Below are positions 26,874 to 34,666 of a stretch of DNA of 64,000 bases, in pieces (position 1 is the stretch's first letter; the number at the start of each line of letters is the position of its first letter). Below the pieces are notes generated by a model. The model worked only from the letters and a program-made list of their open reading frames with translations. It did not search any database and was not told the DNA's origin. Origin of the DNA: JAFGXW01 sp964634385 (GTDB lineage: Bacteria > Bacillota_I > Bacilli_A > Izemoplasmatales > Izemoplasmataceae); the NCBI GenBank assembly GCA_964634385.1, contig CAZWIZ010000005.1:18363-82362 (forward strand), in the 5' to 3' direction. The position numbers and the translations under genes were made by a program.

Positions 26874-27782
26874 CTAACTTAGTTTTAACATTTTATCAAT
26901 AGCATAAAAAGCTTTGATTCTTATGTTTTCTTCTATTTCGACAATGTGTTTATTATTTTTTAAGGCATAATAAATATCTTCTAATTTTGTTAATTTCATG
27001 TCGTAACATGACAAATTATTTGTTAAAATATGAAATTTTTTAGTTGGACAAGCTTTTTCCATTGTATGAATAATACCTTTTTCTGTTCCAATAATAAATT
27101 CATTATGAGTACTGTTAATAACGTAATTTAAAAGTCCTTTTGTACTACCGGCAAAACTAGCGACTTTAACAATTTCTAATTTTGCTTCAGGATGAACAAT
27201 AAACTCAGCATTAGGATATTTCTTTTTCATTTTATCTACTTGATCTAAAGTTAAATCATTATGAATACAACAAAAACCAGGCCATATATCCATATCTAAA
27301 TCATATTTATCTTTTAAATAAGTTCCTAAATTCTTATCGGGAAGATATAACATTTTTTTTCCTTGATAATGTTTAATAATCTTTTCAGCATTACTAGAAG
27401 TAACACAAATATCGCTTAGTGCTTTTACTTCAGCTGTTGAATTAACATAACAAATGATTATTCGATCAGGATGTTCTTCTTTATATTTTAATAGACGTGA
27501 TTTAGTTGCCATATCAGCCATTGGACATCCGGCTTCTTTAACGGGAAGTAAAACTGTTTTTTCTGGAGATAATATTTTTGCTGTTTCAGCCATAAAACGA
27601 ACTCCAGCAAAAAGAATAACGTCAGCTTTAGTTTGATTAGCTACTTGACTTAAATATAAACTATCACCTGTATAATCAGCGATATCTTGAATATCGCCAT
27701 CTTGATAGAAATGAGCTAATATAACCGCATTTCTTTCTTTTTTTAGTCGTTTAATTTCTTTAATCAATATAGATTTTTCCAT
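26874..27782 (-). CDS. nadA: Quinolinate synthase
   Basis: 302 residues, a 4Fe-4S enzyme that condenses iminoaspartate with dihydroxyacetone phosphate to quinolinate. Likely cluster ligands are C86 (EAGCPM), C171 or C172 (GFCCIHND) and C259 (NLSCYDM). VILAHFYQDGDIQDIADYTGDS is the family N-terminal signature. GAGGTGA precedes ATG 27782 and a promoter lies 20 bases further out. It heads a nadA-nadB-PHP operon. nadC, the next enzyme of the pathway, is not in the window. Confidence 0.97.
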   Translation of the reverse strand: MEKSILIKEIKRLKKERNAVILAHFYQDGDIQDIADYTGDSLYLSQVANQTKADVILFAGVRFMAETAKILSPEKTVLLPVKEAGCPMADMATKSRLLKYKEEHPDRIIICYVNSTAEVKALSDICVTSSNAEKIIKHYQGKKMLYLPDKNLGTYLKDKYDLDMDIWPGFCCIHNDLTLDQVDKMKKKYPNAEFIVHPEAKLEIVKVASFAGSTKGLLNYVINSTHNEFIIGTEKGIIHTMEKACPTKKFHILTNNLSCYDMKLTKLEDIYYALKNNKHIVEIEENIRIKAFYAIDKMLKLS

Positions 27783-27803
27783 TAAAAATCACCTCGCAAA
27801 TGT

Positions 27804-27832
27804 ATTTTATCACTAAACAATGTGTCTTGCAA
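27804..27832 (-). promoter_or_regulatory. Promoter of nadA-nadB
   Basis: On the - strand TTGCAA (27832-27827) and TAAAAT (27809-27804) are spaced by 17 bases. No convincing NiaR operator was recognised. Confidence 0.6.
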
Positions 27833-27988
27833 TTATAAAGGCTTTAATTTAGGAATATTTCATTTGTTTTAAAGGTTAATAAGTTATTCATAGTTTTTGT
27901 ATAATTAATATATATTTCTTATAAGATTAATATTAATTATACATTATTTAGATTATTTTATGTTAAAATATAGTGAGGTGATGAATAT

Positions 27989-29233
27989 ATGGAAATTAAA
28001 AGACCACTAGCTTATCGAGCAAGACCTAAAAAAATAGATGATATTGTTGGCCAATATCATATAGTTGGGGAAAACGGTGTTGTTAGAAAAATGATAAATA
28101 ATAATAAAATGTTTAGCTTGATTCTCTATGGTCCACCTGGTGTTGGGAAAACAACAATTGCGAGTGTTATAGCTGAAAAGTTTGGAATTAATTCTTTTAA
28201 ATTTAATGCTTCAACTGATAAAAAAGCTCAACTAAGAGAAATCATTCAAGTTAGTATAAACTATGGAGCATTAGTTATTATTGATGAAATTCATCGAATG
28301 AATAAAGATATTCAAGATTTTTTACTTCCACATGTCGAAAATGGTAATATCATTATAATTGGCCTTACAACTAATAATCCATATCATTCAGTAAATCCAG
28401 CAGTTCGGTCAAGAACGCATGTTTTAAAACTAAAAGGTATTAGTTCTAATGATATAATCAAACGGTTAAAACAAGTAAATAATCAATTTAAAGATGAATT
28501 AACGGCATCTTTAGATGAAAATGTTTATGATTATATTGCTGCTGCATCTAATAATGATATAAGAACGGCTTTAAATAGTTTAGAAATTTTAAATATGTCT
28601 TATCCTAATGCACGAATAACTTTAGAAATGACTAAAAAGATATTATTAAAGCCAGCTTTATCACTAGATAAGGGTGAAGATAACTATTTTAATATTTTAA
28701 GTGCCTTTCAAAAATCTATTAGAGGTAGCGATGTAGATGCTTCGCTACATTATTTAGCTCGATTAATCGCAATGGAGGATTTAACGAGTATATTAAGAAG
28801 AATGACTATAATTGCTTATGAAGATATTGGGTTAGCTAATCCAACTGTAGTTACAAAAATGGATGCGTGTGCTAGAGCATGTGAACGTGTTGGATTTCCT
28901 GAAGCACGTATTCCTCTAAGTATGTTAGTTATTGATATGGCTCTTTCTCCTAAATCAAATAGCGCAGTAAGCGCTATCGATACGGCAATAGATGATGTGA
29001 TGAGTGGAAAAACACCAAAAATACCAAATACTTTAATTAATGTTGCTAATTTTGAAGATAAAGGAAAATATCTATATCCTCATGATTTTAAAGATGCATT
29101 AGTTTACCAACAATATTTACCAGATGAACTTAAGAATAAGATTTATTATAATGGTAAAGATACTGGTAAATATGAAAGGGCTTTAAAATTACAAAATATT
29201 AAAATAAAAGCTATTTTAAAAAAGCAAAAATAA
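27989..29233 (+). CDS. rarA: Replication-associated recombination protein A (AAA+ ATPase)
   Basis: 414 residues, the RarA/MgsA relative of clamp loaders that acts at stalled replication forks. Walker A is GPPGVGKTT at 48-56 and Walker B is IIDEIHRMNKD. The sensor segments NPAVRSRTHVLKL and the C-terminal tetramerisation region (ARLIAMEDLTSILRRMTIIAYEDIGLANP) are intact. GAGGTGATG lies seven bases before the ATG. It is a lone + strand gene in the - strand arm. Confidence 0.96.
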   Translation: MEIKRPLAYRARPKKIDDIVGQYHIVGENGVVRKMINNNKMFSLILYGPPGVGKTTIASVIAEKFGINSFKFNASTDKKAQLREIIQVSINYGALVIIDEIHRMNKDIQDFLLPHVENGNIIIIGLTTNNPYHSVNPAVRSRTHVLKLKGISSNDIIKRLKQVNNQFKDELTASLDENVYDYIAAASNNDIRTALNSLEILNMSYPNARITLEMTKKILLKPALSLDKGEDNYFNILSAFQKSIRGSDVDASLHYLARLIAMEDLTSILRRMTIIAYEDIGLANPTVVTKMDACARACERVGFPEARIPLSMLVIDMALSPKSNSAVSAIDTAIDDVMSGKTPKIPNTLINVANFEDKGKYLYPHDFKDALVYQQYLPDELKNKIYYNGKDTGKYERALKLQNIKIKAILKKQK

Positions 29234-29292
29234 AAAGCACGTATTATATAGTATATTATATATATATTATCTTATATATTATAGGTAAAAAA

Positions 29293-29318
29293 CAAAAGAG
29301 GCAATTTTGCCTCTTTTA
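29293..29318 (-). terminator. Terminator of the ferredoxin-ATPase cluster
   Basis: AAAAGAGGCAA (29294-29304) and TTGCCTCTTTT (29307-29317) form an 11-base stem. The T run is stronger on the - strand, where it follows the ATPase stop codon; it may also stop rarA. Confidence 0.85.
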
Positions 29319-30173
29319 ACTACGTAAATATTCAATAAAATCAAACCATTTTTTTGATGAGAAAAAGGGGATATCTGTTGTAGATGGAATTTGTAGATTA
29401 CTAATACTTTCAACAAACTTAAGATCAAATGGTAATTCTAAAATTACTTCGAGATCCATCAAACTAAGATAATCCTTTATCTCTTTAGCTTTACTAAGGG
29501 ATAAATCATATTTATTAATAATAACTTTTGCTTCAACACTGAACATTTTTATTAAATGAACTACCTTTTTTAAGTCGTGTAACCCCGAAATAGTAGGTTC
29601 TGTAACAATAATAGCTTTTGATACACCGGTTATAGCGCTTATAACATTACAAGCAATTCCTGGAGAACCATCAATAATAATAGTATTTCTATTTTCAGCA
29701 TATGCAACTTCTCTAGCAAGCTGTCTAACCTCTGCTACTAGCTTGCCACTCGATTCTTCACCAGGGATAAGGCGAGCGTCTATCATTGGCCCAAAAATCG
29801 TTTTACGGTGAAATATTTTACCAACAACAGCATCGTGCATCGAAATAGCATTAGTTGGACAAACATATTCACATACTTTACAACCTTCACAAGCGGATGT
29901 ATTAATAATAATATCCTCACTTATAGCGTTAAAGTTACAAGATGTATGACAAAGACCACAGTGATTACATTTATCATAATCAATAACAGGGATTTGAAAT
30001 CCAACAAAATCTCTTTCTTCAACAATTGTTCCCTTGATTAAAATATTTAAATCAGGAGCATCTACATCACAATCAGCTAAAACTAAATCATCAAAGAAAG
30101 GGATAATAGAAGCTGTTAAACTAGTTTTACCTGTTCCACCTTTACCACTGATTATAACTATTTCATTGATCAT
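29316..30173 (-). CDS. MinD/Mrp-type P-loop ATPase with two inserted 4Fe-4S ferredoxin motifs (second copy)
   Basis: About 285 residues. A deviant Walker A GKGGTGKTS at the N-terminus and DGSPGIACNV place it with Mrp/NBP35-like ATPases. Between about residues 60 and 115 lie two CxxCxxCxxxC motifs (CNHCGLCHTSC and CEGCKVCEYVC). ATG 30173 is chosen because AGGTGA lies five bases before it. It overlaps the preceding paralogue by 11 bases. Pairs of such ATPases occur with NifX and DUF134 proteins in many anaerobes; an Fe-S cluster or metal-cofactor role is inferred, not shown. Confidence 0.85.
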   Translation of the reverse strand: MINEIVIISGKGGTGKTSLTASIIPFFDDLVLADCDVDAPDLNILIKGTIVEERDFVGFQIPVIDYDKCNHCGLCHTSCNFNAISEDIIINTSACEGCKVCEYVCPTNAISMHDAVVGKIFHRKTIFGPMIDARLIPGEESSGKLVAEVRQLAREVAYAENRNTIIIDGSPGIACNVISAITGVSKAIIVTEPTISGLHDLKKVVHLIKMFSVEAKVIINKYDLSLSKAKEIKDYLSLMDLEVILELPFDLKFVESISNLQIPSTTDIPFFSSKKWFDFIEYLRS

Positions 30174-31005
30174 ACTTATCACCTAACACTTTTCTAGCTA
30201 TATTAGCCATTTTATCTCTAAAGTATTGGCTATGATTAATTAAGAGTTCACCATCAGCCATAATACTTGCAAATTCACGATCAAATTTAATCTTTTCAAG
30301 CAATTCTATTTTTTCTTCTTCTAAGTAATGATATATTTCATCATTTCCTAGATTACACTTATTAACTACAACACCAAAATTTCTTCCTTCAGCACGTAAT
30401 AGCTCTACAACCATCTTCATATCACTTAATCCGAAAGGTGTAGCCTCAGCGCAAATTATGCAGTAATCTGTCCCATCTATCGCGGCAACTGTTGAACAAC
30501 TAGTCCCAGGAGGACTATCAATAAGTAATAAATCTTCATTTTTAGTTGTTTCTTTTAATGATTCTATAATTCTAACACCACTTACTTCACCAACTGTTAA
30601 GTTTCCGTAAAGGAAGAGTTTATTTTCACTTACTTGGATATGAAATTCTTTTCCAACTTCTTTATCAACATATGTAATGGCATTTTTAGGGCATACAAGG
30701 CTACATCCACCACAATCATGACAAAGATCATGGAATACTAAGACTTTTTTCTTGGTGGGAATTATAGCATTGAAATTACAAAAATCACCACATTTACCAC
30801 AATAATCACATAAATCGTCATTTACTTTAGGATAATGTTTTATTACAGATTTTTCCTTAATAAGCTTTCCTTTTAAGAAAAGGTGACTATTCGGTTCTTC
30901 AACATCGGTATCAATTAATGTAGCTTTATCTAGATATGAAAAGAGGTTGACAGAAAGAGTAGTCTTTCCTGTCCCCCCTTTTCCGCTAAGGATAGCTATT
31001 TTCAT
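30163..31005 (-). CDS. MinD/Mrp-type P-loop ATPase with two inserted 4Fe-4S ferredoxin motifs (first copy)
   Basis: 280 residues, paralogous to the downstream gene. Walker A is SGKGGTGKTT (7-16), the two ferredoxin motifs are CDYCGKCGDFC and CHDCGGCSLVC, and the second switch region is IDSPPGTSCSTVAA. A heterodimer of the two products is likely because both are kept side by side. Its ATG shares a base with the stop of the upstream NifX gene, so translation is coupled along the operon. Confidence 0.85.
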   Translation of the reverse strand: MKIAILSGKGGTGKTTLSVNLFSYLDKATLIDTDVEEPNSHLFLKGKLIKEKSVIKHYPKVNDDLCDYCGKCGDFCNFNAIIPTKKKVLVFHDLCHDCGGCSLVCPKNAITYVDKEVGKEFHIQVSENKLFLYGNLTVGEVSGVRIIESLKETTKNEDLLLIDSPPGTSCSTVAAIDGTDYCIICAEATPFGLSDMKMVVELLRAEGRNFGVVVNKCNLGNDEIYHYLEEEKIELLEKIKFDREFASIMADGELLINHSQYFRDKMANIARKVLGDKYDQ

Positions 31006-31364
31006 TAGTGACGACCTTTACTTGTAGAGTTGAATAATTCAGGTAGTTTCTTTTCAAAATATAAATAAAGAACTTCTCTAACCGTTTTCTCTCTTGGATA
31101 TTGAAAACTTTTAATTTCAAATGCTTGTAAAGCTTCTAAGGCTTTCGGACCTAATTCAGGGACTAAAACTACTTCTACTCCTAAATCTCCTAAGATTTTA
31201 ACAGCTTTACCACCAGCACCACTTCCAGCTGATTTAGCTGTGTTTTCGACTGATGTAAAACTTAAACTATCATGATCGTAAATAATAAAGTATTCAGAAC
31301 GTGCAAATCTATCTGATACCTTTGAATGTTCATTGTTTTCCATAGAACTAATTGCTATTTTCAT
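31005..31364 (-). CDS. NifX/NifB-C family (dinitrogenase iron-molybdenum cofactor) domain protein
   Basis: 119 residues, a single domain of the family that binds FeMo-cofactor precursors in nitrogen fixers and occurs widely in non-fixing anaerobes. Family features are MKIAISSMENNEHSKVSDRFARSEYFIIYD and the GSGAGGKAVKILGDLGVEVVLVPELG core. It sits between the DUF134-NifX fusion and the ferredoxin ATPases. No nitrogenase genes are present, so the cargo is some other metal cluster or is unknown. Confidence 0.88.
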   Translation of the reverse strand: MKIAISSMENNEHSKVSDRFARSEYFIIYDHDSLSFTSVENTAKSAGSGAGGKAVKILGDLGVEVVLVPELGPKALEALQAFEIKSFQYPREKTVREVLYLYFEKKLPELFNSTSKGRH

Positions 31365-31375
31365 TTTTTTTCTCC

Positions 31376-32062
31376 CTAATGATCACTATAGTGACCGTCT
31401 TCATGTGTACATACGTTCCCTTGAGATGTTAAAAATCCACCTAAATATTCATTTAGATTAATATCTATGCGACCAACAGCACCTAATACAACATCAATTC
31501 CTTGTTTTTGGAATAGTTCAACTGCCATAGACCCCATTCCACCAGTAATAATTACATCAACGCCATTTTCACCTAAAAATTGTGGTAAGACACCGGGCTG
31601 GTGTGCTGGAGGAACAACAAAGGTTATATTTTTAACAATGTTATCTTTAACTGTGTAAATGATAAATTCTTTTGCATGACCGAAATGGGCATTAACAGTA
31701 ACTTTGTCATTCGTTGGAAAAGAAATCTTCTTTACTTCTTTTTCTTCAATATTCATTTTACTCTCTCCTTTAAGTTTTATATTTTTAATATCATTTTTTA
31801 TTTCTAAAATTTTGTTGTTTAAGATAATATCAACTATTTTTTTTCTAGCTGAAAGTAATAGACGTTGAATTGTTGCTCTAGATATTTGCATTTCTAAGGC
31901 TGCTTCTATTTGTGATAATCCTTCATAATCACATAATCGCATTGCTTCAAATTCATCAAGCATGATATTAACACTCGTTAAATCTGATTTAGGGATACCC
32001 GCTGGCTTAAAGGATCTAGAACTATCTAGTCTTCTAGCGTACCTCTTCACTCTTTTAGTCAC
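31376..32062 (-). CDS. DUF134 DNA-binding domain fused to a NifX-type domain
   Basis: About 228 residues from GTG 32062, which has AGGAG eight bases upstream. Residues 1-100 are a DUF134 helix-turn-helix protein (EFEAMRLCDYEGLSQIEAAL, ISRATIQRLL). Residues from about 103 are a NifX-type domain (NAHFGHAKEFIIY, GVDVIITGGMGSMA) ending in a histidine-rich tail. The two families are usually separate genes. An internal ATG at 31756 is preceded by AAAGGAG (31771-31765), so the NifX part may also be made alone (31376-31756). Confidence 0.85.
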   Translation of the reverse strand: MTKRVKRYARRLDSSRSFKPAGIPKSDLTSVNIMLDEFEAMRLCDYEGLSQIEAALEMQISRATIQRLLLSARKKIVDIILNNKILEIKNDIKNIKLKGESKMNIEEKEVKKISFPTNDKVTVNAHFGHAKEFIIYTVKDNIVKNITFVVPPAHQPGVLPQFLGENGVDVIITGGMGSMAVELFQKQGIDVVLGAVGRIDINLNEYLGGFLTSQGNVCTHEDGHYSDH

Positions 32063-32076
32063 TTTATCAACTCCTA

Positions 32077-32123
32077 TGTGCATATGCACACTTATAGTAT
32101 ATACTATGTTTTTATAAAGTCAA
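32077..32123 (-). promoter_or_regulatory. Promoter with two perfect palindromes upstream of DUF134-NifX
   Basis: TTGACT (32123-32118) and TATACT (32101-32096) are spaced by 16 bases. The -10 lies inside the perfect 14-base palindrome ATAGTATATACTAT (32094-32107). A second perfect 14-base palindrome, TGTGCATATGCACA (32077-32090), covers the likely transcription start. They are probable operators, plausibly for the DUF134 protein itself. Confidence 0.7.
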
Positions 32124-32194
32124 CAGTTTTTACTTAGTTTTAAATGTTTATAAATATGTATTCCTTTTTACAAAAAAAAGAAAAATGCACGGTA

Positions 32195-32224
32195 TTAACA
32201 CATTTTTACGTTCCCTTGTATAAT
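32195..32224 (+). promoter_or_regulatory. Promoter of the MFS gene
   Basis: TTAACA (32195-32200) and TATAAT (32219-32224), spacing 18. Confidence 0.55.
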
Positions 32225-32255
32225 TAAAATGAATTTAATTAAGAGGAGAATGCAT

Positions 32256-33500
32256 ATGAAGATTACTAAATCACCTAAATTTGTTTATTTTGCTTTTATT
32301 TGGCATGGCTTTTTTCTAGCATTAACAGTTTCAATGCTAGATCTAAATACGGTTTTTCCGGCTTTGGTTACTACTTTAACTGAATCGAAAATTATTTTCG
32401 CTGCTTTTTATAGTATTATGTTGGGAGTACCCGTTATTTTTAATGTGATTTTTGGACATTATTTAAGAAATAAACCTAAAAAGAAAAAATATTTATTATT
32501 AGGAATTTATTTAAGAAGCTTTGCTTTTTTGGGAATGGCTTATTTTACTTATTATTTTAGTAAAGATAATCCATCATTAACATTGATTAGTTTTTTCTTC
32601 TTTGTTTCATTATTCAGTATTAGTGCTGGTTTTGCGGGTATATCCTATACGGATATTGTTGCGAAAATATTGAATCGAGAAAAAAGACTTAAACTATATA
32701 CTCTTAAACAATTCTTTGGTGGATCTGCGTCATTTCTTGGTGGACTTTTAATTGCTCGAATATTCTCAATGGGAATTGTTTTTCCAGTTAACTATACAAT
32801 TAGTTTATTAATTGGAACAGCTGGATTAATAATTGCTTCATTAGGTTTTGTATTTTTACCAGAACCTCCTTCACATGTTACAGAAAACAAAGAATCGCTT
32901 AAAGATTTTATTAAACGAATTCCAATTATTTTAAAAAAAGATACTAGTTTTAAATTTTTTATAATTGTTGAAAATTTAGCTGGGTTTAGTATTATGATTT
33001 TACCGTTTTATATGGTTTTCGCAAAAGAAGTATTTGCGATTGATGATTCTTTTATTGGTAAATATTTAATTACATTAACAATCGGAACGATTTTTTCGAA
33101 TGTTATTTGGGGATTTTTATCTACTAAATTATATGCTAAATCGCTTATGCGGATTTGTATTATCTTAGGAGGATTAAATCCTTTATTAGCCATTTATTTA
33201 GGAACTACAACTCCTGAATATTTTGCAATTATTTTCTTTATTTTAGGATTTATGATTAGTGGACGAAGAATCGGATTCGAACCATTTTTATTAGATATTG
33301 TCCCAACAAAAGAACGAGTTGAATATTTAGGAATTAGAGGATCTTTAAATATTTTAAAAGTTATTTTACCTTTGGTCGGAGCGCTTATCATTAATTATTT
33401 TGGATTTAATGTTACTTTTGTTGTAGTCGCAGTAATGATGGGATTAGCGGCGTATTTATTAAATAGAATTTCTGATGTTCAAGTAGAAGAACTTTGTTAG
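32256..33500 (+). CDS. Major facilitator superfamily transporter
   Basis: About 414 residues with twelve hydrophobic segments. ATG 32256 has GAGGAG (32243-32248) seven bases upstream; earlier ATGs overlap that site. The cytoplasmic loop between helices 2 and 3 is very basic (YLRNKPKKKKYLL), and a large central loop follows helix 6 (EPPSHVTENKESLKDFIKR). Substrate not recognisable. It is divergent from the DUF134/NifX cluster, with promoters back to back. Confidence 0.75.
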   Translation: MKITKSPKFVYFAFIWHGFFLALTVSMLDLNTVFPALVTTLTESKIIFAAFYSIMLGVPVIFNVIFGHYLRNKPKKKKYLLLGIYLRSFAFLGMAYFTYYFSKDNPSLTLISFFFFVSLFSISAGFAGISYTDIVAKILNREKRLKLYTLKQFFGGSASFLGGLLIARIFSMGIVFPVNYTISLLIGTAGLIIASLGFVFLPEPPSHVTENKESLKDFIKRIPIILKKDTSFKFFIIVENLAGFSIMILPFYMVFAKEVFAIDDSFIGKYLITLTIGTIFSNVIWGFLSTKLYAKSLMRICIILGGLNPLLAIYLGTTTPEYFAIIFFILGFMISGRRIGFEPFLLDIVPTKERVEYLGIRGSLNILKVILPLVGALIINYFGFNVTFVVVAVMMGLAAYLLNRISDVQVEELC

Positions 33501-33551
33501 ATTAAAACAATATCGATAAGAATTAAAATTAATCTGAATTAATTTATATGT

Positions 33552-33594
33552 AAAAAAGGAATGATAGCGATTTTATTGCTATCATTCCTTTTTT
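33552..33594. terminator. Bidirectional terminator between the MFS gene and the nupOPQ operon
   Basis: A 17-base stem, 33552-33568 against 33578-33594, with A and T runs on either side, so it works in both directions. Confidence 0.9.
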
Positions 33595-33619
33595 ATATTT
33601 GTAAATTACTTTGTATAGA

Positions 33620-33672
33620 AAACTGCACCTTTTTTTCATAGTTTCCTATGTTTAAAATTATAGGTGCAGTTT
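33620..33672. repeat. Nested inverted repeat downstream of the ABC operon
   Basis: Outer arms AAACTGCACCT (33620-33630) and AGGTGCAGTTT (33662-33672) enclose a smaller hairpin CATAG (33637-33641) with CTATG (33646-33650). There is no good T run, so this is not a standard terminator. Confidence 0.7.
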
Positions 33673-33700
33673 AGTTAAATTGAATTTTTAATAATAATTT

Positions 33701-34666
33701 TTATCGTTTACCAGAATCGTAAGGTTCTCCTGCCGCAAGTGGTGCAGCACTGTTTTTAGAAACAAACGCTAAAACGATTATAGTTGCTATGTAAGGTAAC
33801 ATTAAATATATTTCATCTTCAAGATGCAAATCGTTAAGGAATGGAATAACTGCTTTTGTACTACTTATAACACGCATAAATCCAAAGAATAAAGCAGCCA
33901 TAATAATTCGTTTAGGGTTCCAGTTACCAAAGATTAATACCGCTAATGCTAAGAATCCGAATCCAGCAACTGATGCATTAAAGTTTGTTGAAAAACTTAA
34001 AACGAAGATAACTCCACCCATACCAGCTAGAGCACCTGAAACCATAACACCAACGTATCTAAGTTTGTAAATATTAATTCCAAGTGAATCTGCAGCTTGT
34101 GGGTTTTCACCACAACTTCTTAGTCGCAATCCTTGTTTTGTTTTATAGAGAACAATAACTGCGATTATAAAGATAATAATTCCTATAAAAGTTGAAATAT
34201 AAGCCCCCTTGAAAAATATATCTCCAATGATTGGAATATCTTGAAGAATAGGAATATTCATAAGATAACTATTTTCAATTGGGACTCTTTGTGTCCCAAA
34301 TATGATTCTAGCAGTAAAAATAGCAAATGCTGGGGCGAACATATTAAGTGCAGTCCCACTAATAACTTGATTAGCCTTCATATTTATTGAAGCAAAAGCA
34401 TGGAATAAACTAAATAGTACTCCAATTATTGCACCAATTGTTAAGCCTATTATAGCTATTAATTGAATTGGTAAATGAGTATTTAATTCAAGGTAATTAA
34501 TCGTTAATGCACCAACAAAAGCACCCATGATCATTATCCCTTCTAAGGCGATGTTAACAACCCCAGAACGTTCACTAAATAATCCTCCTAGAGCAACTAA
34601 TGATAGAGGAACTGCTGAAGCAATAACCAACGGTAATATAAAATATATTATATCAGCAAAACTCAT
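33701..34666 (-). CDS. nupQ: ABC transporter permease, nucleoside uptake (NupQ-like)
   Basis: 321 residues, about nine membrane helices, BPD_transp_2 family. GGLFSERSGVVNIALEGIMIMGAFVGAL is the conserved N-terminal signature and LRLRSCGENPQAADSLGIN the coupling loop to the ATPase. It pairs with the adjacent permease and ATPase. The stop of the upstream permease and this ATG overlap in TAATG. With BMP lipoproteins next door the substrate is most likely nucleosides, as for YufNOPQ and PnrA-type systems. Confidence 0.88.
   Translation of the reverse strand: MSFADIIYFILPLVIASAVPLSLVALGGLFSERSGVVNIALEGIMIMGAFVGALTINYLELNTHLPIQLIAIIGLTIGAIIGVLFSLFHAFASINMKANQVISGTALNMFAPAFAIFTARIIFGTQRVPIENSYLMNIPILQDIPIIGDIFFKGAYISTFIGIIIFIIAVIVLYKTKQGLRLRSCGENPQAADSLGINIYKLRYVGVMVSGALAGMGGVIFVLSFSTNFNASVAGFGFLALAVLIFGNWNPKRIIMAALFFGFMRVISSTKAVIPFLNDLHLEDEIYLMLPYIATIIVLAFVSKNSAAPLAAGEPYDSGKR

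Noticed and set aside
31005..32062. Nitrogen fixation locus
   Set aside because: Only NifX-type domains occur, without nifH, nifD, nifK, nifE, nifN or a full nifB; such domains are common in non-fixing anaerobes.
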